Source: Deltaproteobacteria bacterium (lineage in GTDB: Bacteria; Myxococcota_C; UBA6777). From it: DNA of 64,000 bases. Every line of letters begins with the position of its first letter. Position 1 is the stretch's first letter. The position numbers and the translations under genes are program-made. Of the stretch, positions 24,784 to 34,627 are shown in pieces. The notes below the pieces were generated by a model that saw only the letters and a program-made list of their open reading frames with translations, was not told the origin of the DNA and ran no database searches. The stretch is taken from positions 1 through 64,000 of the forward strand of contig SBHC01000088.1 in the NCBI GenBank assembly GCA_006226375.1, read 5' to 3'.

Positions 24784-27700
24784 ATGGTATCGACCCAACT
24801 CCGCGCCAGTGGATTTCTTCTCATTGTTCTCCTTTGTTGGGCTTTTTCATGTGCCCCGCCCCCCGAAGTGTTAACCGAGGGAGGAGGAAACGAAGTGACA
24901 GCACAAGGCGAAAAGTCTTCGTCACACGATGAGCCCAACGGAACATCCGACGCGACAAACAAAGATACGAAAGAATCAACCAGCCCCGAAGAATCAACTG
25001 ACTCCGGCAACCTCAGGGAATCAAACCGGGAGCAAACAGAAGAGCCCCAAGACCACGCGAAAGAATCATCATCAGACGAACAAGAGCCTGAGAAGAACCA
25101 ACAAGATGGAGGCCAGGAAGCCCCAGATGGAGACGAAGAGACGCCAGAGCCTCAGGATGAAGCCACAGCAGAAAGTAACCCTGAATCCTCACAGGACAGC
25201 AACCTCCAGTGCCCGTCAACAGAGACGCAATGCTCCGGTTCGTGTGTAGACCTCGACAACGACCCCAAGCATTGCGGAAGCTGCAACAAAGCTTGTCAGG
25301 CAGGATATAGCTGTCTGTCTGGACAATGTGTATCCCCCTGCTCCCAAGGCGAAGTGATGTGCGGCAATCCACCCATCTGTGTGGACACCCAAACCAGTAA
25401 CTTTGATTGTGGAAGCTGTGGAAACGCCTGCCCCTCGCCTCAAACCTGCCAAAGCGGCAAGTGCGAGTGTCCCAATGGAGAGACTCTCTGTGAAGGAAAC
25501 TGTGTCAATCTACAGACCAGCAACGCCCATTGTGGAAGCTGTGGAACCACCTGCTTCAAAGGACAAAGTTGCCAAAACGGCAAGTGCGTGTGCCCTTCAG
25601 GAGAGACGTTCTGTGGAGGAGCTTGTGTTGATACCCAGGTAACGGATGCTCACTGTGGCACATGCAGTAACTCTTGTCCTTCAGCACAAAGTTGCTTGCA
25701 AGGACAATGCGCTTGTCCCAAGGGCGAGACGCTGTGTGGAAGTACCTGCGTCGACATGCAAACAGACAGCAAGCACTGTGGTGCATGTGGTGTCGCTTGC
25801 GTAAGCGGTCAAACCTGTACAGCAGGAAAGTGCGAATGTCCCAAAGGACAAACCGTGTGTGACGGAGCCTGTGTGGATCTTCAAACCAACGTCCAACATT
25901 GCAGCGCTTGCAACAAGGCCTGCCCATCCACCTACAAATGTGCGGCAGGTCAATGCGTGAAAGATTGTCCCGCAGGGAAAACAGCATGCAACTCAGCGTG
26001 CATCGATCTGCAGTCCGATTTGAACCACTGTGGCGTTTGTGGAACCGCTTGCCAAGGAGGCCAGTTATGCCAGAGCGGGAAATGCCAATGCCCCAGCAGC
26101 CAGATGTACTGCTCGGGAACTTGCGTCAACCCCAAATCCAACCTCAAGCACTGTGGTGCATGTGGCAAGCTCTGTGGTCCAGGTCAGCTTTGTACAGCGG
26201 GAGTATGCGCCTGTCCTTCAGGCCAAGCATTCTGTGGCGGCAAGTGTGTGGACACTCAATCCAGCAACACCAACTGCGGAGGTTGCGGCCAAAAGTGTGA
26301 CGGCGGAACCTGTACCCAAGGAGTGTGCTCTTGCCCCACAGGCCAAGCGCTGTGCTCTGGAACCTGCGTTGACCTGCAATCCAGCACCACCCATTGTGGA
26401 GCGTGTGGGAACCAATGCCGCAGTCGAACCTCTTGCAACGCTGGAGTCTGTCAATGCCTTCCTGGGTATAGCCTCTGTTCAGGGTGGTGTGTCAACCTGC
26501 AGACGGACCTTTTCAACTGTAGCAAGTGCGGCCAACGTTGCCCGAGCTCAACAGCTTGCTTCTATGGGAAATGCTTGGCTCGATGCAACACAGACTACAG
26601 CAAAGTCAATTGCGGCGCATGGAACAACCACATCTGCAAAGACGTGGGCTCAGACAGTAACAACTGCGGTGGGTGTGGCATCCGATGCGTTGGAGGTACA
26701 TGCAAAAACGCACAGTGTGTTTGTCCGTCGGGCAAAGTAAACTGCAACAACACTTGCGTGGACACCAACAATGACCCCAAACACTGTGGAGCCTGTGGAA
26801 ACGTATGTTCCACAACGAGCGCCTGCAGCGCAGGCTCGTGTCAGACATGTCCAGCAGGCCATGGTGCTTGCAACAATGTGTGCATCTCGTGGGTCTCCGA
26901 CACAAAGAACTGTGGAGGCTGCAACAAAACTTGTTTGCCCTCACAAATTTGCACCCAAGGTGCCTGTGTCTGTCCAGGAGCCCAACAACTTTGCAACGGG
27001 ACATGTGTGGACCTAAGCAACAACACACAACACTGTGGAGCCTGTGGCAAAGCTTGTAGCAACGGACGCGTTTGCCAAAACAGCGCGTGTGTCTGTCCAG
27101 CCTTCACGCAGTTGTGTGACGGTGTATGTGTAGATTTACGCAAGGACCCCAAACACTGCGGCGCTTGTGGCAAAGCCTGCGCTGCTGGACAACCCTGCAC
27201 CACCGGGCTCTGTGCATGTCCGGTAGGCGAGGTGGTTTGCAGTGGAACATGCGTCAACCTCAAAACCAGCACCACACACTGTGGTACTTGTGGAACCCAA
27301 TGCGCGACAGGTGCAAGCTGCAACGCAGGAGTGTGCGCTTGTCCTACAGGTGAGGTGGTTTGCAATGGAATGTGTGTCAACCTCAAAACCAGCACCACAC
27401 ACTGTGGAACCTGTGGAAAGAGTTGCATGGCTGGCACATGCACCAACGGCACCTGCAGCTGTCCTTCTGGGTCAACCCTGTGCAATGGAACGTGTGTGAA
27501 CCTACAAACCAGCACCACAGATTGCGGCGCTTGCGGCAAAGGATGTCAGGGAGGCACTTGTGCGAATGGAACCTGCAACTGCCCCTCTGGCAGAACCTTG
27601 TGTTCAGGAACGTGTGCCAACCTGTCCACAAACCAATACCACTGTGGGGCTTGTGGAAGCTCTTGCATCGGCGGGACATGTAGCAATGGCTCATGCAGTT

Positions 27701-30276
27701 GTCCTTCGGGACAATCTCGTTGCAACGGACAATGTTTTAACTTTAACACCGACGTCAACAACTGTGGACGCTGTGGCAACAAGTGCATCCCAGGAGAAGT
27801 TTGCAAACAAGGGCAGTGTGTGTGTTCGGACTCCGACCCTCGCACCAAAAGGTTCTGCAGCCCCTCTTGTGTGAGCTACAGTGACCCCAACCACTGTGGC
27901 TCCTGTGGAAATGTCTGCGTCGCTGGTCAGAGCTGTGTGTGCGACTCCGGCACTTCCAAATACCGCTGCACCGTGTACCGAAAGTGTGAATGCAATGGGG
28001 GCAAGGCTTTCTGCGCAGGAAAGTGTGTCGACACCAACAACAACTCCGATCACTGCGGGGGTTGTGGCAAGGCCTGCCCCAGCAACCAAAGATGTCAGGC
28101 TGGAACCTGCCAAGCCTGCCCATCCGGAACAATATCGTGCGACAACACTTGCGTGGATGCACAGACGAACACCAGCCACTGTGGAGCCTGCAACCAGGCA
28201 TGCAAGTCGAGCTATACGTGCCAAAGCGGAACATGCCAATGCCCTTCAGGTGCAACGGTCTGCAACGGAGCATGTTACGACCTAAAAACGAGCACGACGA
28301 ACTGTGGCTCCTGTGGCAACATCTGTGCGATGACACAAAGCTGTGTGAACGGGGTGTGCAAATGCGCTCCAGGGCACGCTCTGTGTTCCGGATTCTGTCG
28401 AGATCTAGCCAACGACAGCCTCAACTGTGGAGGTTGTGGCAAAGCTTGCCCAACAGGAACAGTCTGTCAGTCTGGGCAGTGCAGCACTTGTCCCACAGGA
28501 ACTGCGTTGTGCAACGCTGCCTGTATCGATATTCTGAGCGACTCCAGCAACTGTGGAGGTTGTGGGAAGAGATGCACAGGTGGCCAGCTTTGCCAAAACG
28601 GAACATGCCAATGCCCTCCAGGAAAAGCCCTTTGTGGAACCACCACGTGCATCGACCTGAATAAGAGCGCCTACAATTGCGGAAGTTGTGGAACAAGGTG
28701 CAAGCTCACAGGAGCCTTTCCCCAACTCTGCTACTATGGGAAATGTCTCGCAAGATGCACCGATCCAACGCTTGCAAACTGTGGCAGTGACAGATCTCCC
28801 CAATGTTACAACCTCAACAACAACAACAGCCACTGTGGCGGGTGTCGCAAGAGCTGTTCGGGAGGTAAGACCTGTCAAAGCGGGGAATGCAAGTGCCCCA
28901 CAGGGCAAACCGATTGTTCAGGAACATGTGTCTACCTGATTTCGAACCTGCAACATTGTGGAGCCTGTGGAACAGCCTGTTCTGGCGGCAAAACCTGCCA
29001 AAGTGGAGCCTGCAAGTGCCCCACAGGACAGCCCGACTGCAATGGCACATGCTGTACGTACGGGCGAACCTGCCAAAGCGGCACATGCCAATGCCCCAAC
29101 GGCGGCACCTTCTGCAACAACACCTGTGTGAACGCTTCCACCGACAACAACAACTGTGGCACCTGTGGAACAAAGTGTACCAGCGTTCAATCGTGTGTTG
29201 CTGGAGTGTGTCAATGCCCCAACAGCAAGCTCTTTTGCAATGGTGCTTGCGTGGATGCCTCCACAGACAACAACAATTGCGGCACCTGTGGAACAAAGTG
29301 TCCCAGCGTCCAATCGTGTGTGAACGGCGTCTGCCAATGTCCCAACGGCGGCACCTACTGCAACGGAGCCTGTGTGGATGCCTCCACCGACAACAACCAT
29401 TGCGGTGCTTGTGGGACCAAGTGCCCCAGCGTGCAAACCTGTCAAAACGGCGTATGCAAGTGCCCCCCCAATGAGCTGCTTTGCTCTGGCTCTTGTGTGA
29501 AGATCATGACCAGCGACATCCACTGTGGTAGCTGTGGCAACGTATGTGGACCTTCTGAAGCTTGTTACTTTGGAAAGTGTCAGGTGCGATGTCCGAATGA
29601 CCCCCGAGAGGCTTATTGCGGCCCGTATCCTTATGGCAAATGCTATGACCTTGGAAGACACTCGTTGCACTGCGGAGATTGTGGAAAAAAATGTAGCTCC
29701 GAGCAGCTATGTCGTGATGGCATGTGCCAGTGCAAGATAGGATACTATTTGGATACAGGAAGTAACTCCTGCAAAGTCTGCCCGGCTGGAACCTACCAGG
29801 ATCTGAGAGGACAGACGTCCTGCAAACCTTGCCCGTTGGGCCGCTACAACCCGAACACCGGTAGCACATCTGTCAGTGCTTGCCTCCAGTGTGCAGAAGG
29901 GACCTATGGACCCACCACAGGTCTGGCAGCTTGCCTTGCATGCCAACCTGGAACCTACCAGGACAGCAAAGAGTGGACGCTCTGCAAAAGCTGCCTTGCT
30001 GGAACGTACAATCCCAACACTGGAAGCACAAGCAGCAGCGCTTGTGTCTCTTGCCCCAACGGGTACTACCAAGACACAACGGGACAAGGAGCTTGCAAAC
30101 GCTGCCCCAAAGGACATTACTGCCCTGCGATGAGAATGATAACACCGACACCTTGTCCGAAAGGTCAATACCAGGACAGAACCACCTGGACTCTCTGCAA
30201 GACCTGTCCATCGGGAACAACCACCTGCCAGATACAGTCCACGTCAAGCGCACAATGTGTCTTAACATGTCCCTAG
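24784..30276 (+). CDS. Giant Cys-repeat lipoprotein with GCC2/GCC3-like tail
   Basis: 1830 residues from ATG 24784, which gives a compact type II signal (MVSTQLRASGFLLIVLLCWAFSC) with AGAGGGG 11 bases upstream; ATG 24730 is the alternative. Residues ~23-140 are an acidic Glu/Asn/Ser linker. About 35 units of ~41 residues follow, each near C-x-G-x3-C-x-G-x-CVDLQTxxxHCGACGxxCxxGxxCxxGxC, so some 280 cysteines must be oxidised outside the cytoplasm. The last ~170 residues are GCC2/GCC3 (ephrin-receptor-like) repeats of the CPAGTYQDLRGQTSCKPC type. Probably a long rod on the outer surface; adhesion or shielding is inference. It starts about 110 bases after the truncated sensor and converges with a related giant gene. 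Confidence 0.88.
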   Translation: MVSTQLRASGFLLIVLLCWAFSCAPPPEVLTEGGGNEVTAQGEKSSSHDEPNGTSDATNKDTKESTSPEESTDSGNLRESNREQTEEPQDHAKESSSDEQEPEKNQQDGGQEAPDGDEETPEPQDEATAESNPESSQDSNLQCPSTETQCSGSCVDLDNDPKHCGSCNKACQAGYSCLSGQCVSPCSQGEVMCGNPPICVDTQTSNFDCGSCGNACPSPQTCQSGKCECPNGETLCEGNCVNLQTSNAHCGSCGTTCFKGQSCQNGKCVCPSGETFCGGACVDTQVTDAHCGTCSNSCPSAQSCLQGQCACPKGETLCGSTCVDMQTDSKHCGACGVACVSGQTCTAGKCECPKGQTVCDGACVDLQTNVQHCSACNKACPSTYKCAAGQCVKDCPAGKTACNSACIDLQSDLNHCGVCGTACQGGQLCQSGKCQCPSSQMYCSGTCVNPKSNLKHCGACGKLCGPGQLCTAGVCACPSGQAFCGGKCVDTQSSNTNCGGCGQKCDGGTCTQGVCSCPTGQALCSGTCVDLQSSTTHCGACGNQCRSRTSCNAGVCQCLPGYSLCSGWCVNLQTDLFNCSKCGQRCPSSTACFYGKCLARCNTDYSKVNCGAWNNHICKDVGSDSNNCGGCGIRCVGGTCKNAQCVCPSGKVNCNNTCVDTNNDPKHCGACGNVCSTTSACSAGSCQTCPAGHGACNNVCISWVSDTKNCGGCNKTCLPSQICTQGACVCPGAQQLCNGTCVDLSNNTQHCGACGKACSNGRVCQNSACVCPAFTQLCDGVCVDLRKDPKHCGACGKACAAGQPCTTGLCACPVGEVVCSGTCVNLKTSTTHCGTCGTQCATGASCNAGVCACPTGEVVCNGMCVNLKTSTTHCGTCGKSCMAGTCTNGTCSCPSGSTLCNGTCVNLQTSTTDCGACGKGCQGGTCANGTCNCPSGRTLCSGTCANLSTNQYHCGACGSSCIGGTCSNGSCSCPSGQSRCNGQCFNFNTDVNNCGRCGNKCIPGEVCKQGQCVCSDSDPRTKRFCSPSCVSYSDPNHCGSCGNVCVAGQSCVCDSGTSKYRCTVYRKCECNGGKAFCAGKCVDTNNNSDHCGGCGKACPSNQRCQAGTCQACPSGTISCDNTCVDAQTNTSHCGACNQACKSSYTCQSGTCQCPSGATVCNGACYDLKTSTTNCGSCGNICAMTQSCVNGVCKCAPGHALCSGFCRDLANDSLNCGGCGKACPTGTVCQSGQCSTCPTGTALCNAACIDILSDSSNCGGCGKRCTGGQLCQNGTCQCPPGKALCGTTTCIDLNKSAYNCGSCGTRCKLTGAFPQLCYYGKCLARCTDPTLANCGSDRSPQCYNLNNNNSHCGGCRKSCSGGKTCQSGECKCPTGQTDCSGTCVYLISNLQHCGACGTACSGGKTCQSGACKCPTGQPDCNGTCCTYGRTCQSGTCQCPNGGTFCNNTCVNASTDNNNCGTCGTKCTSVQSCVAGVCQCPNSKLFCNGACVDASTDNNNCGTCGTKCPSVQSCVNGVCQCPNGGTYCNGACVDASTDNNHCGACGTKCPSVQTCQNGVCKCPPNELLCSGSCVKIMTSDIHCGSCGNVCGPSEACYFGKCQVRCPNDPREAYCGPYPYGKCYDLGRHSLHCGDCGKKCSSEQLCRDGMCQCKIGYYLDTGSNSCKVCPAGTYQDLRGQTSCKPCPLGRYNPNTGSTSVSACLQCAEGTYGPTTGLAACLACQPGTYQDSKEWTLCKSCLAGTYNPNTGSTSSSACVSCPNGYYQDTTGQGACKRCPKGHYCPAMRMITPTPCPKGQYQDRTTWTLCKTCPSGTTTCQIQSTSSAQCVLTCP
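25210..29740 (+). repeat. Coding Cys-repeat array, ~123-bp unit
   Basis: About 35 tandem in-frame units counted by eye. Some neighbours are nearly identical in DNA at exactly 123-bp spacing: a 32-base block is identical at 27253 and 27376, and a block starting TCCAC recurs at 29137, 29260 and 29383. This indicates recent unequal-crossover duplication. It is protein-coding and not a CRISPR array. Confidence 0.8.
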
Positions 30277-30338
30277 CCTGGGACTGGGACAAAAGAAGTC
30301 ACCCGACAGGGCAGAAACAAGAAGGTTTGTTTGGGGGG

Positions 30339-30362
30339 AAGCCCGGCAGGAAAACCAGGCTT
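30339..30362. terminator. Possible bidirectional hairpin between convergent giant genes
   Basis: AAGCCCGG-N8-CCAGGCTT can form a stem of about 8 pairs (one mismatch on the plus strand, a G-T wobble on the minus). It sits in the 100-base convergent gap. No T-run follows on either side, so intrinsic termination is uncertain. Confidence 0.3.
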
Positions 30363-30376
30363 AGAGGAAAGATAAC

Positions 30377-33300
30377 TTACCAGGTGATGATAACTTGTCC
30401 GTGACCTGTACGAACGCCGGACTGGTTGGTTTGGCTAGAACCTGCGTTGTAGGAGCCACCGCCGCCACCGCCAACAGTGTAGAGTCCGCCGCCGCCGCCG
30501 GTGTAACCGCCACCGCCGCCGCCGCCGTGGTAAGCACCGCCACCACCACCAAAGCCACCGCGACCCAGAGAGTGCTTGGTTGTACCCCCAGCGCCACCTT
30601 TTTGCTTTCCACCACCGGACCAGTTGTTGCTCAAACCATCACTGAACCATCCACCGCCACCGCCACCGGTACCGCCACCGCCGCCGTTGTCTGTTCGACC
30701 GCCCTGCCCCACAGTGGAGGTGTAGCCACCACCGACAGCGCTCTGAGTCGCGCTTCCTGGAGAACCACCGTTGTTGCGGTAAGAGGTACCACCACCACCA
30801 CCCGCAATGACCAATGGGACGGTTCCGCTGGCTTTGTAGACAAACGAGCCGCCGCCACCGCCGCCGCCATCAAGGCTCGCCGAGACGTTTTCACCGCGGC
30901 CACCGACAACCACATACAGCGTTTCACCTGGAGTGACATTCACGGTTCCTTTGATGTAGGCGCCTTTGCCCCCAGCGGTACTCTTGCTTCCGCCTTGGGC
31001 TCCCCATGCTTCGATTGTAACCCGTGTCGCACAAGGCGGAACCTGGAAGGACACTCGACTGCCCGTGTAGCTGAAGGTGCGTGAGCCAGGAACACAAGAC
31101 AGGCATACTCCACCCTGGCAAACCGTGCTGCAGGTTCGACCGCAGCCACCGCAGTGAGATTTGTTGCTTAGAATGTCAACGCAAGAGCCGCTACAGAAAG
31201 CTTGCCCAGCGGAGCACTTGCAAGACCCGCTCACACAGGTACGACCTCCAGTGCAAACATTTCCGCAGCCACCGCAGTGACTGTTGTTGGTTTGGGTGTC
31301 CACACAGGAGCTTCCACAAGCCGTCAGGTTTCCGGTACAAGCAACGGAACATAGACCGTTCTGGCAGTAGAACCCGGAGGCACACTTCCGACCACAGGCG
31401 CCACAGTTAAGGTTGTCGCTCTTGAGGTCACGACACACACCGCTACAAACGGTGAGGCCAGCCTGACAACTCACTTGGCAGGCCCCTTGTTGGCAGATCT
31501 CTCCAGCCTTGCAGGAGACCCCACAAGCGCCACAGTTCAAGCGGTCGTTGCTGGTGTTCACACATGTGCCGCCGCACAAGCTGAAGCCCGGGCCACATCG
31601 GCAGGTACCTTGCACACACAGCGTTCCACCGGAGCATTGTTTCCCACACGCGCCGCAATGGTTGCTGTTTGTCTTGGTGTCGACGCAACCCCCACCACAG
31701 ATGGTTGGTGTCGCAGCAGGACAGCTGACTTGGCACTGTCCGTTGTTGCACAAGCTTCCGCTGGAGCAGGCTTTGTTGCAAGAACCACAGTGGGCCCGAT
31801 CGGTTTTGAGGTCATAGCAAACACCGTTGCAAGTCGTTTGCCCTGAGGGGCAGGAACACGCTCCGTTCGAGCAGATGGTTCCTCCCAAACAAGCGTTTCC
31901 ACAGCTACCACAATGCGCGGGGTTGACCTTTGTATCGACGCATCCACCTGCACACTCTGTGGGCGTTGCAGAAGAGCAGCTCAGTTTGCACACGCCGTTC
32001 GCGCACAAGCTTCCGCTGGAGCAAGCGTTGTTGCAAGAACCGCAGTGGGCTCGATCGGTTTTGAGGTCATAACAAACCCCGTTGCAAGCCGTTTGTCCCG
32101 AGGGACAGGTGCATTGACCGTTCACACAAGAGGTTCCACCCGAGCATGCATTTCCACAGCTACCACAATGCGCTGAGTTGGTTTTTGTGTCGACGCATCC
32201 ACCGCTACAGATCGTAGGCGTTGAAGGCAGGCAGGAAGCTTTGCAAGCTCCTTTGGTACAAACTTGATTGCTGGGACAAACCTTGCCACATCCACCACAG
32301 TGCGATGTGCTGGTTTGCATATCGACACACACACCGTTGCACAAGGAATACCCGGTGGGACATTGGCAAGCACCCTGTACACAGTTTTGCAACCCGGTAC
32401 ATGCTTTGCCGCAACCACCACAGTGCTGGCGAGAGACCTTGGTGTCCACACAACCTCCCGAGCATTGTGTTGGGGTTGCGGTGGGACAAAGCACTTCGCA
32501 TCGTCCTTTGGCACACACCGTGCCGCTAGGACAAGTGTTGCCGCACTGTCCGCAGTGATTGACGTTGGCGTTCACATCGACACACTGCCCCTGACAGTCG
32601 GTCAAATTGGAAGGACAGGTGCATGCGCCTTGGCTACAGAGTTTGCCACCGGCGCATTGGATGCCACAGCCACCACAGTTGTTGATGTCAGTCTGTTGGT
32701 TGACACATCCTCCCTGGCATACCGTGGGTGTACCTTTGGGGCAGGAAGTGACACATTGGCCGCTCGCACAGACCTCACCGCTCGCGCAGGAGGTTCCACA
32801 CGCGCCGCAATGGGCCCGTGTCGTTTGGAGGTCAACACACTTGCCCGAACAGTTGGTTTGGCCCGAAGGACAAGAGACTTCACACTTTCCGCTGTTGCAG
32901 ACCTCCCCAGTGGGACACGCGTTTCCACACTTTCCACAGTGGGCACGGTCGGTTTGTACATCAATGCAGTTTCCGCTGCAGTTGGTCTGGCTTTGGGGAC
33001 ACGACACAACACAGGAGCCGCTTGAGCACACTTCACCGGAAGGACAAGCGTTCCCACACTTCCCACAGTGAGCGCGGTCAGACTGGACGTTGATGCAGCT
33101 ACCACCGCAGTTGGTTTGGCCCGAAGGACAGGACACCTGACAGGCTCCCGACGCACAAACAAAGCCTGCCTTGCAGGCTTCGTTGCACTTTCCGCAATGG
33201 ACGCGATCGGATTGAATGTCAACGCAACTGCCGCCGCAATTGGTCTGACCCGAAGGACAAGAGACTTCACATTTTCCGTTGGAACAAACCTGTCCAGCGC

Positions 33301-34345
33301 CACAAACGTTCTGGCAGTTGCCGCAGTTGTCTCGGTCCGTTTGTGGATTCACGCATTGTCCACCGCAGACCTTTTGGCCGGCAAGGCAGGAGATCACGCA
33401 CTGTCCGCTCTGGCAGATTTCGCCGTCCTTGCAGGTGGTGTCACACTGACCACAGTGCATGCGGTCGGTTTGCAAGTCAAAACAGCCTCCTTTGCAGGCG
33501 GTCTGACCCGTGGGACAGCTCAAGGAGCAGGCTCCGTTGCCACAAACTTCACCTTGCTTGCATTGGGTTCCACAAGCGCCACAGTTTTCGCGATCGTTGC
33601 TGGTGTTGACGCAAACGCCGTTGCAGTCGGTTTGCCCTTTGGGGCAAGTGGCTTCCACACATTTGCCCTGATCACAGTAATGTTGGCGAGGGCAGTTTTT
33701 GGTCTCTGTGCCCCACTCAAAGCAACCGCGGGCGTTTTTAACACACGTTTTGTACTGACCTGGCAGAACGTCGGCCTGTGTCGTGCACTCCCAAGCACCT
33801 TCTTTGCACTGGGTGTCGGGACAATCAGGAACACATTGGTTCTCTTCGCACTTTTCAAACTCTTTGCACACAGCCCAGCCTTCACAGGTTCCCCACACGC
33901 CACCTTTGCACTGCTGGGTTCCTTTCACACAGGCTTTGCTATCCGTTGGAAGACATCCTTGCGTAGACCCCGGGGCACACTGCATGCACTTGTTGCCCAC
34001 ACAGGCCGAGAGGTTTTCGTCGGGGCAGTCTTCGTTCTTCAAACACTCAACACATCCCCCTGCCCCGTTGCACTTTTTGCCAGTGGGACAGTCTTTGTCC
34101 GTACCACAGACACACTTGTTGTCCTGGGTACACTTCTTTGTGGGACTCGTCTCACTCTGGCAGTGGGTGTCTTTCAAACAAGGCACGCACTTTCCCTGAG
34201 AAGAGTTGTTGTCCAACAGACATCTCTCGGGGCAATTTTCACACCCTGGGATGGAAACGGCCACCTCTCCACCACAACCCACAGCCAGAATGGCCAGGAT
34301 GCCGATGGAGAGGAGGATACTCAATGAAAATCTAACTAGCCTCAT
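30377..34345 (-). CDS. Giant Cys-repeat lipoprotein with Gly-rich C-terminal domain
   Basis: 1322 residues from ATG 34345, preferred over ATG 34357 because GAGGT at 34351-34355 is 5 bases upstream. The lipobox is LAVGC. An N-terminal Cys-rich region (~30-230) has KCNGAGGCVECLKNEDC-type repeats. About 20 units follow of the same ~41-residue type as in the convergent neighbour (C-x-GG-CVDxQTDRAHCGxCGxxC). The last ~240 residues form a Gly-rich domain: an aromatic beta start (FSYTGSRVSFQVPPCATRVTIEAWGAQGG) then runs of 5-8 glycines and GGGYTGGGG blocks. This start is typical of bacterial glycine-rich surface domains. Likely a long surface-exposed rod with a Gly-rich tip. Function unknown. GCC/GGT glycine codon runs make the 3' end locally GC-rich. 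Confidence 0.87.
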   Translation of the reverse strand: MRLVRFSLSILLSIGILAILAVGCGGEVAVSIPGCENCPERCLLDNNSSQGKCVPCLKDTHCQSETSPTKKCTQDNKCVCGTDKDCPTGKKCNGAGGCVECLKNEDCPDENLSACVGNKCMQCAPGSTQGCLPTDSKACVKGTQQCKGGVWGTCEGWAVCKEFEKCEENQCVPDCPDTQCKEGAWECTTQADVLPGQYKTCVKNARGCFEWGTETKNCPRQHYCDQGKCVEATCPKGQTDCNGVCVNTSNDRENCGACGTQCKQGEVCGNGACSLSCPTGQTACKGGCFDLQTDRMHCGQCDTTCKDGEICQSGQCVISCLAGQKVCGGQCVNPQTDRDNCGNCQNVCGAGQVCSNGKCEVSCPSGQTNCGGSCVDIQSDRVHCGKCNEACKAGFVCASGACQVSCPSGQTNCGGSCINVQSDRAHCGKCGNACPSGEVCSSGSCVVSCPQSQTNCSGNCIDVQTDRAHCGKCGNACPTGEVCNSGKCEVSCPSGQTNCSGKCVDLQTTRAHCGACGTSCASGEVCASGQCVTSCPKGTPTVCQGGCVNQQTDINNCGGCGIQCAGGKLCSQGACTCPSNLTDCQGQCVDVNANVNHCGQCGNTCPSGTVCAKGRCEVLCPTATPTQCSGGCVDTKVSRQHCGGCGKACTGLQNCVQGACQCPTGYSLCNGVCVDMQTSTSHCGGCGKVCPSNQVCTKGACKASCLPSTPTICSGGCVDTKTNSAHCGSCGNACSGGTSCVNGQCTCPSGQTACNGVCYDLKTDRAHCGSCNNACSSGSLCANGVCKLSCSSATPTECAGGCVDTKVNPAHCGSCGNACLGGTICSNGACSCPSGQTTCNGVCYDLKTDRAHCGSCNKACSSGSLCNNGQCQVSCPAATPTICGGGCVDTKTNSNHCGACGKQCSGGTLCVQGTCRCGPGFSLCGGTCVNTSNDRLNCGACGVSCKAGEICQQGACQVSCQAGLTVCSGVCRDLKSDNLNCGACGRKCASGFYCQNGLCSVACTGNLTACGSSCVDTQTNNSHCGGCGNVCTGGRTCVSGSCKCSAGQAFCSGSCVDILSNKSHCGGCGRTCSTVCQGGVCLSCVPGSRTFSYTGSRVSFQVPPCATRVTIEAWGAQGGSKSTAGGKGAYIKGTVNVTPGETLYVVVGGRGENVSASLDGGGGGGGSFVYKASGTVPLVIAGGGGGTSYRNNGGSPGSATQSAVGGGYTSTVGQGGRTDNGGGGGTGGGGGGWFSDGLSNNWSGGGKQKGGAGGTTKHSLGRGGFGGGGGAYHGGGGGGGYTGGGGGLYTVGGGGGGSYNAGSSQTNQSGVRTGHGQVIITW
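31100..33655 (-). repeat. Coding Cys-repeat array, about 20 units
   Basis: Tandem units of about 40 codons with CPSGQTNCGGxCVDxQxDRAHCGKCGNAC as the core pattern. Units near 31950-32130 and 31720-31860 are close DNA matches (the stretch around RAHCGSCNNAC/RAHCGSCNKAC). The array is in inverted orientation to the one at 25.2-29.7 kb, so the two could recombine. Confidence 0.75.
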
Positions 34346-34627
34346 GAAATACCTCATACATTTGATAAGAAAGTCGCGTAAGAAACACGTTCAGCTCCAT
34401 AGTAATGGAAGCCACATCCACACACAAGCGACCCAAACAAGGAACACAAGGGTCCAAAGGACGAAGACCTTGCGTGAGAAGATCCCGGAAAGCTGCGAAA
34501 CCCCTTCCAACCTTAGAATGAACCTCACCAATGGTTGAACCCATAAAAAGTATGGTATGTCTCATGACAGAATAAAAAAATGATGGGAACACAAACCCAA
34601 GAGTGTAACCCACAGGAGACATACATC

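Noticed and set aside
25210-29740. Regular ~120-bp repeats that could suggest a CRISPR or satellite array
   Set aside because: They are in-frame codons for a Cys-rich repeat with synonymous variation. Unit length and absence of short identical repeats with unique spacers exclude CRISPR.
33068-34327. 419-codon open frame antisense to the Cys-repeat gene
   Set aside because: It is an antisense shadow: high Cys codon content on one strand leaves the other strand free of stops. No signal, motif or start site supports it.
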